Positions 1 through 5,838 of a stretch of DNA of 7,809 nucleotides are shown piece by piece. Origin of the DNA: VAXT01 sp964591295 (GTDB lineage: Bacteria; Actinomycetota; Thermoleophilia; Gaiellales; Gaiellaceae); contig CAZQAG010000099.1 in NCBI GenBank assembly GCA_964591295.1, positions 1 to 7,809 of the forward strand. The letters run 5' to 3'. The position numbers and the translations under genes are program-made. Every line of letters begins with the position of its first letter. Position 1 is the stretch's first letter. Under the pieces are notes generated by a model. It was not told the DNA's origin, did not search any database, and saw nothing but the letters and a program-made list of their open reading frames with translations.

Positions 1-2
1 TT

Positions 3-893
3 GCGCTCTTCGCGGCGGTCTCCGCCTGGGGGCTGGTCGCGGTCGGCGGGATCGTCCGTGTCACGGAGTCGGGGCTCGGCTGCCCCGACTGGCCGCTCTG
101 CGAGGGCAACGTCGTCCCGGCGCAGAGCCGCGCGCCGATCATCGAGTTCAGCCACCGCGCCACCGCGACGCTCGTCACGCTGCTCGTCTTCGCGACCGCC
201 GTCTGGGCGTGGCGCGCGTATCGGAGCCGCCGCGACGTCACGCTCCCGGCGATCACGGCGGCGCTGCTCGTCCCGCTCCAGGCGCTGCTCGGCGCCGTCG
301 TCGTCTGGCTCGAATTGCCGCCGTGGATCGTTGCCGTGCACTTCGTGGTCGGCATGCTCTTCCTCGCGGCGACCGTCGTAGCGGCGGGACGCGCCTGGCA
401 GCGTCCCGTTGCGGCGAGCCGGGCCTTCGTGCGCACCGCGTGGGTCGGCGCCGGGACGTCTCTCGTCCTCGTGTCGCTCGGCGCCGCGGTCGTCGCGACC
501 CACGCCGACGAGGCGTGTGGCCGCCAATGGCCGGCGTGCAACGGCGGTTTCGCCTCGGGCGGCGGCCTCGCCGTGCTGCAGGTCGCCCACCGCTCGTTCG
601 CCTACACCGTCGCCGCGATTGCCGTCGTGCTTGCGGTACTCGCGTGGCGCGGTCGCGGACCGCGGCTCGCCGGCGCGGTGACGCTCGCAGCGGTTGTCGC
701 GCAGATCGGCTTCGGGATCTCGCTCGTGCTCGTCGAGGACGGCACGCACGCGCATCGCGTACTCGAGATCCTCCACATCGTGGGCGCGGGTGCGGTTTGG
801 GCCTCGCTCGTCGCCGTCGCCGCCTTCCTCGGCCCCCCGGGCCGCGGCCGCGCGCGTGCCGGAGCATTCGCGACGCCGGTGCATGCCCGGTAA
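3..893 (+). CDS. ctaA: Heme A synthase (COX15/CtaA family), 5' end cut by the window edge
   Basis: This membrane enzyme converts heme O to heme A for cytochrome c oxidase by oxidising the C8 methyl group. The visible 296 residues contain the family signature VRVTESGLGCPDWPLC (cysteines 27 and 33), followed by EFSHR (His51) and VAVHF (His113). The second half repeats this layout with CGRQWPAC (Cys172, Cys179), VAHR (His196) and ILHI (His258). These are the two internally duplicated four-helix halves with paired heme-ligand histidines expected of the family. CtaA proteins are usually about 300 residues, so probably only the first 10-30 residues, at the start of the first membrane helix, are missing. 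The stop codon lies inside the next gene's start region (11 bp overlap), which implies cotranscription with the radical SAM gene. Family assignment is firm; activity is inferred. Confidence 0.93.
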   Translation, partial: ALFAAVSAWGLVAVGGIVRVTESGLGCPDWPLCEGNVVPAQSRAPIIEFSHRATATLVTLLVFATAVWAWRAYRSRRDVTLPAITAALLVPLQALLGAVVVWLELPPWIVAVHFVVGMLFLAATVVAAGRAWQRPVAASRAFVRTAWVGAGTSLVLVSLGAAVVATHADEACGRQWPACNGGFASGGGLAVLQVAHRSFAYTVAAIAVVLAVLAWRGRGPRLAGAVTLAAVVAQIGFGISLVLVEDGTHAHRVLEILHIVGAGAVWASLVAVAAFLGPPGRGRARAGAFATPVHAR

Positions 894-1974
894 CGGGCGG
901 CCGCCGCTCGTCGTTGCCTGGGAGGTGACGCGCGCCTGCCCGCTCGCGTGCCGCCACTGTCGCGCCACGGCACAGCACGAACCGCATCCGGCCGAGCTGT
1001 CGCACGAGGAAGGCGTCGCGTTCATCGACGACCTTGCGAACACCTATTCGGGCGCCGTGCTGATCCTCACCGGCGGCGAGCCGCTCACGCGGACGGACAC
1101 GCTCGCGCTCGCCGAGGCGGGAGCGCGGCGAGGGCTGCAGGTGGCGCTGTCCGTCGACGTCGGCTGGCTGCTGACTCCGGAGACGTGCTCCGCGATTCGC
1201 GAAGTGGGGATCACGGCCGTGTCGTTCAGCCTCCACTTCCCCGACGCCGAACGGGCGGATGCGTTTGCCACCACGCCGGGCTTTTTCGCTGCGGCCCTCG
1301 AGGGACTTTCGAACCTGCGCGGCGTGCGGCAGCATTTCCAGCTCCACACGACGGTAATGCGGTCGAACGCTGCGCTGCTCCCACGGATGCACCGGCTTGT
1401 CGACGAGCTCGGCGCAGGAGCCTGGGAGCTCTTCTTCCTCGTGCCGACCGGGCGCGGGCGGCTGCTGGCGGACGAGGAGCTGCCGGCCGCCGAGCAGGAG
1501 CAGGTGCTGCGCTGGCTGTACCGGCTCCAGCGCCACTCGCCGTTCCCAGTGAAGCAGATCTGTGCGCCACACTTCCGCCGGATCGAGGCGCAAAGCGCAC
1601 GCGCCCGCGGCGAGCGCCGGCCGCAGCGCGTCACGACGAGGCTGACGACGATGTCGCGCGGTTGTCTCGCCGGCAACGGCTTCGCCTTCGTGTCGCACGT
1701 CGGCGACGTCTGCGGCTGCGGCTTCCTGCCGCTGTCGGTCGGCAACATCCGCGACCGTCCCTTCTCGGAGCTCTACGCCGAAGCGCCGCTCTTCGAGGCC
1801 TTTCGTGACCCGAGCACCCTCGGTGGCGACTGTGGCGCGTGCGAATACCGCGTGCTCTGCGGCGGCTGTCGCGCGCGGGCATACGCCGCGACCGGCGACC
1901 CGCTTGCCGAGGAGCCGGACTGCGCCTACGAGCCGACGGCGCCGGCGGCTGTCCGGGCAGGGGCGGCGTCGTGA
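883..1974 (+). CDS. Radical SAM/SPASM protein, AhbC/AhbD/NirJ-like
   Basis: This is a 363-residue radical SAM enzyme. The ATG at 883 was chosen because it precedes the typical N-terminus PLVVAWEVTRACPLACRHC, where Cys19, Cys23 and Cys26 form the CxxxCxxC site for the SAM-binding 4Fe-4S cluster. ILTGGEP follows at residues 61-67. The C-terminal third has a SPASM-type cysteine set (Cys261, Cys277, Cys279, Cys317, Cys320, Cys326, Cys329, Cys347) with the usual GNI and LCGGCRAR contexts, which should bind one or two auxiliary clusters. Heme and heme d1 radical SAM enzymes (AhbC, AhbD, NirJ) share this architecture, and the stretch KQICAPHFRRIEAQ recalls their CAPQ/CAPH segment. The 11-bp overlap with ctaA supports a tetrapyrrole role but does not prove it. 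The alternative is a peptide-modifying or uncharacterised SPASM enzyme such as the TIGR04053 group. No strong ribosome-binding site is visible, so translation may be coupled to ctaA. Confidence 0.85.
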   Translation: MPGNGRPPLVVAWEVTRACPLACRHCRATAQHEPHPAELSHEEGVAFIDDLANTYSGAVLILTGGEPLTRTDTLALAEAGARRGLQVALSVDVGWLLTPETCSAIREVGITAVSFSLHFPDAERADAFATTPGFFAAALEGLSNLRGVRQHFQLHTTVMRSNAALLPRMHRLVDELGAGAWELFFLVPTGRGRLLADEELPAAEQEQVLRWLYRLQRHSPFPVKQICAPHFRRIEAQSARARGERRPQRVTTRLTTMSRGCLAGNGFAFVSHVGDVCGCGFLPLSVGNIRDRPFSELYAEAPLFEAFRDPSTLGGDCGACEYRVLCGGCRARAYAATGDPLAEEPDCAYEPTAPAAVRAGAAS

Positions 1975-2104
1975 CGGCGGAGACTGACGGAGTTCGGCTC
2001 GTGACGAACACCGCCCCTCTTCATGCTTGTACACGGCGCGGTTCGCCGATGCCTGAGCAAGATTGGTCAAGACGAGCGGGAGCACCTGACAGAAGCTTGC
2101 GCGC

Positions 2105-3169
2105 GTGACGTACGCGGTGATGGGCACCGTTCGCTCAGAGACGCTCAAAGCGCTCGTCTTCGAGATCGCACGGTCTCTCGAGCGGCGCGGTTGCGCCGCT
2201 GCGGACGGCGACGCGCCCGATGTCGTGCTCAACGTCGTCGATGCTGCGCGGCCTCGCCCGTTCCGCCGCCGCTCGCGCGGAACGTACGTCACCGCGCTGG
2301 TGGAGGCGCCCGTCACGGCGGAGGACGTGCTCTCGACGACCTATCCGATGCTCGTCCGCGCGCTCGCAAACATCGTCCTCTGCTACGCGCCCGACGGCTC
2401 CGTCTGGTTCACAACGATGGAGCGCGGGGTCTACTCCGTCGGCGGACCCACCGTTCGCGCCGTCGCCGACGGAGTCGTCGACCGCCTCCTGCCTCTCGCC
2501 GGCTCCCGGCTCGTGATCGACAACGAGTTCCGAGCCGATCTCGAGCCCGAGCTCTGGAGCGGCGACGAGCAGACCGAGCAGATTCGAACCGCGGGCAGGC
2601 GCATCGGCGAGCTCCATCTCGTGCCCGCTCCGTTTCCGATCGAGGACCTGCTCGACGAGCGTGACCTACGCCACGTCAAGCGGCTCTACGGGATCGGCGG
2701 GCTCTCGTACGGCAACCTCTCAGCGCGGAAGGACGAGCGCCGCTTCTGGATGAGCGCGAGCGGCGTCGACAAGATGCGCCTCGAGACAATCGGCCGCGAC
2801 ATCCTGCTCGTCAGCGACTACGACGAAGTGCACGGCGCCATCGTCCTGAGCGTGCCGCCGGGCGTCGAGCCGCGGCGCGTCTCTGTGGACGCGATCGAGC
2901 ATTGGATGATCTACCAGGCGCACTCCGGGGTGGGCGCGATCCTCCACGTGCACGCGTGGCTGGACGGCGTCGCGGCGACCGAGCTCAACTTCCCTTGTGG
3001 AACCGAGGAACTCGCACGCAGCGTCTCCGCCCTGATCGACGACGAGCCGGATCCCGACCATGCGGTCGTCGGGCTGCGCAACCACGGAATCACGGCCACC
3101 GGAGAGAGCCTCGACGAGATCCTCGAGCGGATCGGGTCGAAGGTGGTGCCGCAAGTCCCGATGTCCTAA
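2105..3169 (+). CDS. Class II aldolase/adducin family protein with N-terminal extension
   Basis: This 354-residue protein carries a class II aldolase/adducin domain at about residues 185-345. Visible landmarks are GLSYGNLSAR (199-208), FWMSASG (214-220), ILHVHA with His281 and His283, and GLRNHGIT with His327. The three histidines match the zinc ligands of fuculose- and ribulose-phosphate aldolases. The usual catalytic motif SSExPxH reads SVDAIEH here, so Asp262 sits where the catalytic Glu is expected and Glu265 is close by. The first 180 or so residues match no domain I recognise. The family cleaves or epimerises phosphorylated sugars, but some members are not enzymes, so the substrate is unknown. 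The start is GTG 2105; GTG 2117 and ATG 2120 are alternatives, and none has a clear ribosome-binding site. A 130-bp gap separates it from the radical SAM gene, so it may have its own promoter. Confidence 0.82.
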   Translation: MTYAVMGTVRSETLKALVFEIARSLERRGCAAADGDAPDVVLNVVDAARPRPFRRRSRGTYVTALVEAPVTAEDVLSTTYPMLVRALANIVLCYAPDGSVWFTTMERGVYSVGGPTVRAVADGVVDRLLPLAGSRLVIDNEFRADLEPELWSGDEQTEQIRTAGRRIGELHLVPAPFPIEDLLDERDLRHVKRLYGIGGLSYGNLSARKDERRFWMSASGVDKMRLETIGRDILLVSDYDEVHGAIVLSVPPGVEPRRVSVDAIEHWMIYQAHSGVGAILHVHAWLDGVAATELNFPCGTEELARSVSALIDDEPDPDHAVVGLRNHGITATGESLDEILERIGSKVVPQVPMS

Positions 3170-3224
3170 CGTCCGGCTCCGTATTCTCCCGCAGCGGAGC
3201 ACTGATGCCGGAGAAGCGGCGCAA

Positions 3225-3278
3225 TAAGATGCTTACGCGTGGAGTTCAGGCTCGCGAGCGCGGCGCCCCTCTTCGCCT
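3225..3278 (+). repeat. Inverted repeat, left arm (copy of the regulator's start region)
   Basis: Positions 3240-3278 read on the plus strand match positions 4193-4155 read on the minus strand at 36 of 39 bases, without gaps. Weaker similarity continues upstream, where GATGCTTACGCG here faces GATACTTCGCGAG at the other arm. Read on this strand the arm starts with GTG (3239) and would encode MEFRLASAAPLFA, against MEFRLATAAPLFA at the start of the LuxR-type gene. A TAAGAT hexamer at 3225-3230 resembles a -10 box. On the minus strand this arm encodes the last residues (REPELHA) of the small downstream protein. Confidence 0.8.
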
Positions 3279-3622
3279 CGAGCGAGCAGATCGACGAGCT
3301 CGCTCAGCACGCCGTCGCCGCCGAAGGCGGCGACGAGGACGCGCTCGCCCGAGCGCCGCTCGAGGACGAGCGTCTTGTCGCCGTTGATCCGCTCGCCCTG
3401 GCCGCGGCCGATCTCGACGGACGCGAGCTCGTCGAACCGAATCCGGAGCCCCTCCGGCGCGCTCCCGCCGTGCAGAACAAGCTCGTCCTCGCCGAGCTGG
3501 AGCCTGCCGCTGGCGATCGGGTCCTCACCGGCGCGCCAGACGACGGCGTAGTCGGGCGGGTTCTCGTGGGCACGGTGGGCGGACACGGCTGCTGCTCGCG
3601 CTCGGCCCCGTACCTCGGTCAC
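3233..3622 (-). CDS. Small hypothetical protein coupled to the PAS-LuxR gene
   Basis: I do not recognise this 129-residue protein. It starts with GTG at 3622, which overlaps the TGA stop of the PAS-LuxR gene in a GTGA junction, so translation is very probably coupled. After an Ala/Arg-rich lead-in (1-20), residues 25-115 alternate short predicted beta strands (YAVVWRA, GRLQLGEDELVLHGG, LRIRFDELASVEIG, KTLVLERR, RVLVAAFG) and end in a short helix (VLSELVDLLARG). This layout is consistent with a PH-like or other small beta-barrel fold, though that is inference. A later GTG in the lead-in (VSAHRAHENPP) is a possible alternative start. The C-terminal tail, roughly EEGRRAREPELHA, is encoded by the inverted-repeat arm and may not be ancestral. 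The codons are strongly G/C-ending, which supports real coding. Confidence 0.68.
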   Translation of the reverse strand: MTEVRGRARAAAVSAHRAHENPPDYAVVWRAGEDPIASGRLQLGEDELVLHGGSAPEGLRIRFDELASVEIGRGQGERINGDKTLVLERRSGERVLVAAFGGDGVLSELVDLLARGEEGRRAREPELHA

Positions 3623-4230
3623 AGAAGCCCGTGACGGCGCGCCCGGAAGACCGCTTCGAGCTGCGAGTGTGCCCCGAGCTCGAACAGGACGGCGCGGATG
3701 TGATTTCGGACCGTCGGCTCCGTCAGGCCAAGCCTCGTCGCGATCGCGCGCGCGGGGACGCCCTCGCCGAGCAGGCGGAGCACGTCCAGCTGGCGCGGAG
3801 TGAGGTGCGGCGGCGGCCCGAGCTCCGGCAGCGCCTCTTCCGCCGGAGGCGGCCCAGGAGCGGCGCGGATCAGGTGGAGGAAGACGGGCCGCTCGCCGCC
3901 GAGCACCGAGACCGTGTCGACGGCGACACGGCGGCGCCCGTGGGCGCAGCGGACGTGCATCTCCTGCGCCGCTAGCGGCCAGCCCTGGCGGGCGAGGCGC
4001 GCGCGCGAGCACTGCTTATGGCAGACCATGCCGCCGGCGTCGTCTACGCCACGAAGGACTTCCCAGCACGGCTGGCCGAGCGCGTCGGCGGCCGCGATCC
4101 CGGTCAGCTGCTCGGCGCTTTCGTTCCAGGTCAGAATTGTCAGCTCGTCGTCGAAGGCGAAGAGGGGCGCCGCCGTCGCGAGCCGGAACTCCATCTCGCG
4201 AAGTATCGGCACCCGAGCAAGCCCAGCCAT
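3619..4230 (-). CDS. PAS domain / LuxR-type HTH transcriptional regulator
   Basis: This is a single-chain DNA-binding regulator of 203 residues from ATG 4230, or 191 from ATG 4194. Residues about 14-125 form a PAS-type sensor (FAFDDELTILTWNESAEQLTG, later GRRRVAVDTVSVLGGE). Residues about 142-203 are a LuxR/GerE helix-turn-helix (LTPRQLDVLRLLGEGVPARAIA, then GLTEPTVRNHIRAVLFELG). The PAS part holds Cys55, Cys70, His71 and Cys74 in a C-x14-CH-x2-C arrangement that could bind a metal, Fe-S cluster or redox signal. There is no receiver domain. ATG 4194 may be the true start: a GATACT hexamer lies 7 bases upstream, as in leaderless actinobacterial genes, and the similarity between the repeat arms centres on this codon. 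The coupled downstream gene may act with it; its targets are unknown. Confidence 0.88.
   Translation of the reverse strand: MAGLARVPILREMEFRLATAAPLFAFDDELTILTWNESAEQLTGIAAADALGQPCWEVLRGVDDAGGMVCHKQCSRARLARQGWPLAAQEMHVRCAHGRRRVAVDTVSVLGGERPVFLHLIRAAPGPPPAEEALPELGPPPHLTPRQLDVLRLLGEGVPARAIATRLGLTEPTVRNHIRAVLFELGAHSQLEAVFRARRHGLL
4155..4207 (-). repeat. Inverted repeat, right arm, covering the regulator's putative promoter and start
   Basis: This is the partner of the arm at 3225-3278. The core 4155-4193 encodes MEFRLATAAPLFA just inside the PAS-LuxR gene and matches the left arm at 36 of 39 bases in inverted orientation. The arms are about 0.9 kb apart and enclose most of the regulator and nearly all of the small coupled gene. 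Confidence 0.8.
4202..4207 (-). promoter_or_regulatory. Putative -10 box for leaderless start of the PAS-LuxR gene
   Basis: GATACT, read on the minus strand, lies 7 bases before ATG 4194 and matches the TATAAT consensus at four of six positions. Transcription would then start at or next to the A of the ATG, giving a leaderless message. No convincing -35 box is visible. If correct, the protein starts at 4194 rather than 4230. Confidence 0.3.
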
Positions 4231-4317
4231 CCGTGCTTGCCCACGAACCGGTGCGGGGAACTACGGAGAGGCAAAATTGCTCAGGCGCCCGCGGGACCGC
4301 CTGCGCAGACTGGGCAC

Positions 4318-4572
4318 GTGGAGAGCGTTCTCGTCATCGGCCGGGTCCGTTGCGAGCGCCGCGACGAGGTCGACGCGCTGCTCGGCAGGGGCGATCTCGA
4401 TGCGCGGGTGTTCCGGCAGGGGGAGACGCTCGCCCTGCTCCTCGAGGGACGGTCGGCCGAGGCTCGTTTCCTGCGCCTGCTCGGGCAGCCGGAGAGCGCT
4501 CTCGCGCTCCTCGTCGCCTGCCTCGAGGACGTGCCGCTCGTCCCGGGCGAGCTGCACGCTACGGCTGCATGA
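4318..4572 (+). CDS. Small hypothetical protein, 84 residues
   Basis: I do not recognise this protein. From GTG 4318 it begins VESVLVIGRVRCERRDEVDALL and continues with an acidic, Leu/Ala/Arg-rich sequence that probably folds as a short strand followed by helices (DARVFRQGETLALLLEGRSA, RFLRLLGQPESALALLVACL). It has no signal peptide or membrane segment. Nearly all codons end in G or C and the reading frame stays open, which is the main evidence that it is real. The frame is also open upstream, but that part reads antisense to the regulator. The gene is divergent from the PAS-LuxR gene and converges on the broken SnoaL-like gene, overlapping its 3' end by 14 bp. The ribosome-binding site is weak. 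Confidence 0.5.
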   Translation: MESVLVIGRVRCERRDEVDALLGRGDLDARVFRQGETLALLLEGRSAEARFLRLLGQPESALALLVACLEDVPLVPGELHATAA

Positions 4573-4973
4573 GGCCGAGCTGCCGGAACATCCCGAGCTG
4601 GTCGTAGTTGCCCAGGTGCTCGACACAGACACCGCCGCGCAGGCGGAAGATGTCCGTCGACGTGATGACGATGGACTTGCCGGTCGGCTCGCGGCCCATG
4701 ATCCCGCCGGTGTTCGTGCCGCGCCAAGGTCGCCCGGGCGGCGACGAGGTCGTCCTCGGCCAGCATCAGATCGACCTAGGCCGTGAGGTCGGGAAAGATC
4801 TCGCGCATCATCGAGGTCCACTGTTTGAACCCCTCCCGGCCCGGCGGCAGACCCGGAGGCTGGTTCGGCTCGACGACATCCGCGGCGACGAGCTCGTCGG
4901 CGACCTCGAGCTTGCCCTGGCTCAGTACCTCGTCGTAGATCCGGCCGACGATCCGCTTGTTCTCGTCCGACAT
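4559..4973 (-). pseudogene. SnoaL-like polyketide cyclase/ester cyclase, interrupted by a stop and a frameshift
   Basis: Reading through two lesions gives a 137-residue protein of normal SnoaL-like length. It begins MSDENKRIVGRIYDEVLSQG and goes on with GLPPGREGFKQW and MMREIFPDLTA. Codon 66 (4776-4778) is then TAG, most simply a G-to-T change of a GAG codon. The same frame resumes with VDLMLAEDDLVAARAT, and one extra base near 4727 shifts the frame before WRGTNTGGIMGREPTGKSI and the C-terminus LGNYDQLGMFRQLGLMQP. Members are small alpha+beta cone-shaped proteins, either cyclases or uncharacterised. A strong purine-rich ribosome-binding site lies just before the ATG, so the start region is intact. 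Two independent lesions suggest decay; sequencing error could explain one or both. Confidence 0.82.
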
Positions 4974-4984
4974 CCCTCTCCTCC
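4974..4984 (-). promoter_or_regulatory. Ribosome-binding site of the SnoaL-like gene
   Basis: The minus strand reads GGAGGAGAGGG directly before ATG 4973, with the GGAGGA core 5 bases from the start. This fixes the start codon and shows that the 5' signal survived although the gene body is broken. Confidence 0.7.
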
Positions 4985-5023
4985 GTCTGTCCGGGTTGCG
5001 GTAGTTTCGCCGACTTTGCCACC

Positions 5024-5497
5024 GTGGAACTGACCATCCGAATCCTGCACCTGCTTGCCGCCGCGATCTGGGTCGGCGGAACGGTCGCGCTCGTCGTTGT
5101 CGCGGTGCCGCCCGCACGGCGGCTCGAGGGGCCTGAGCGGGCGGAGCTGCTGCGCCAGTTCGGCCGGCGCTGGCGGCCGCTCGGCTGGGGCGCGCTCGGC
5201 GTCCTCATTGCCACAGGACTCGTTAGCGCGGGCGAGCATGGCGGCTTCCGCGCGCACACGCTCTGGCACAGCGGCTTCGGCGCGGTGCTGATCGCCAAGG
5301 TGGTGCTGGTGGCCGTGCTCGTCGCCGCGGCGGCCGCACACGACTTCGTGCTCGGGCCGCGGCTCGCGCGCCAGATCCGCAAGGGGCGCGAGCAGTCGGC
5401 TCGGCCGGCGCTCGTCCGCGTCGGCTGGTTGAGCTTTGCGCTCACGGTCGCGGTGCCCGTGCTCGGCGTCCTCCTCTCGGAACTCGCCCACGACTAG
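5024..5497 (+). CDS. CopD-like four-helix integral membrane protein
   Basis: This 157-residue membrane protein has four predicted helices at about 3-27, 52-70, 83-106 and 129-152. The first helix carries ILHLLAAAIWVGGT, the H-x6-W-x-GG signature common to CopD-type copper-resistance proteins. His9, His72, His78, His82 and His106 could bind copper or heme. The protein is also loosely reminiscent of HemJ-like protoporphyrinogen oxidases, which have a similar first helix, but it lacks their typical WFAGL context, so CopD-like is preferred. The start is GTG 5024, immediately before the first helix. It is divergent from the SnoaL-like gene with a 50-bp gap, and a TAGTTT hexamer about 17 bases upstream is a possible -10 box. 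Its function in this organism is not shown by the sequence. Confidence 0.75.
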   Translation: MELTIRILHLLAAAIWVGGTVALVVVAVPPARRLEGPERAELLRQFGRRWRPLGWGALGVLIATGLVSAGEHGGFRAHTLWHSGFGAVLIAKVVLVAVLVAAAAAHDFVLGPRLARQIRKGREQSARPALVRVGWLSFALTVAVPVLGVLLSELAHD

Positions 5498-5608
5498 GCA
5501 AATCTGCTCACGCCTTGGCCGCGACCACGGTGGTAGAAGCCGGCGTGGGGCGGCGTCTCAATGGCGAGCCGAACTCCATCGACGTGACTCGTTCCGGCGC
5601 CGCCCCCG
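5498..5608. other. Intergenic stretch between CopD-like gene and NIPSNAP-like fragment
   Basis: No gene or terminator is evident. On the minus strand a short open stretch reads HVDGVRLAIETPPHAGFY and ends at 5494; it looks protein-like but is too short and isolated to call a gene. Confidence 0.3.
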
Positions 5609-5616
5609 AAAGGAGG
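5609..5616 (+). promoter_or_regulatory. Strong ribosome-binding site of the NIPSNAP-like fragment
   Basis: AAAGGAGG lies four bases before ATG 5621 and is the best Shine-Dalgarno match in the window. It indicates that 5621 was a genuine start even though the reading frame breaks after nine codons. Confidence 0.65.
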
Positions 5617-5620
5617 CCCG

Positions 5621-5760
5621 ATGGCAGTTGAAGTGCACGTAACGGGGTGATCGAGCACGGCCGCTTCACCGAGTTCCTCGCGGCGGTCGGCGAGTACTGC
5701 TTCTACCGGCTCGACAACGGGCGGACGGTGCCTCAGGCTGCAGGGGTGTGGGGTGCGTAA
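5621..5760 (+). pseudogene. NIPSNAP-like small protein fragment, frameshifted and truncated
   Basis: The frame opens as MAVEVHVTG and hits TGA at 5648-5650. Moving forward one frame at the run of four G (5644-5647) continues as VIEHGRFTEFLAAVGEY, then LDNGRTVPQ, and stops at 5758-5760. The joined sequence looks like the N-terminal third of a NIPSNAP-like dimeric alpha/beta-barrel protein of about 100 residues; this identification is from memory of the family and tentative. A single missing G in the homopolymer would explain the frameshift. After VPQ the sequence loses resemblance and runs into the palindromic element at 5748, so the rest of the gene is absent rather than just out of frame. 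Confidence 0.45.
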
Positions 5761-5821
5761 ATTCGGTCGACTGATCGGAAAACATCTGATTTGCGGGGAA
5801 GACCGAGTTTGCGCACCCCAC
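5748..5821. repeat. Palindromic element 1 (21-bp arms)
   Basis: Arms 5748-5768 and 5801-5821 are inverted repeats matching at 19 of 21 positions around a 32-base spacer. The arm ends are GTGGGGTGCG and CGCACCCCAC. There is no T-run, so it is not a typical terminator. It shares GAA-CCGAGTTT and terminal CACCC blocks with element 2. Confidence 0.75.
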
Positions 5822-5838
5822 AGGGCCATCGCAAGCCT

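Noticed and set aside
253..2316. 687-codon open frame on the minus strand
   Set aside because: It is arginine-rich, low-complexity sequence antisense to the well-supported heme A synthase and radical SAM genes; high GC removes stop codons from shadow frames.
3170..3232. Possible terminator between the converging aldolase and small-protein genes
   Set aside because: GCTCCG and CGGAGC can pair, but the stem is only six bases with a 13-base loop and there is no T-run.
4018..4317. Longer N-terminus for the small plus-strand protein, starting at 4018
   Set aside because: The upstream part of that frame is antisense to the start of the PAS-LuxR gene and shows no independent protein character.
5494..5580. 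Minus-strand stretch HVDGVRLAIETPPHAGFY as a gene end
   Set aside because: It looks protein-like but has no recognisable family, no start of its own, and runs antisense into the NIPSNAP-like fragment; too little to call.
5560..5586. Third copy of the inverted-repeat arm (GATGGAGTTCGGCTCGCC on the minus strand)
   Set aside because: Only about 16 bases match, with a one-base gap, and the reading frame differs; chance similarity in GC-rich sequence is likely.
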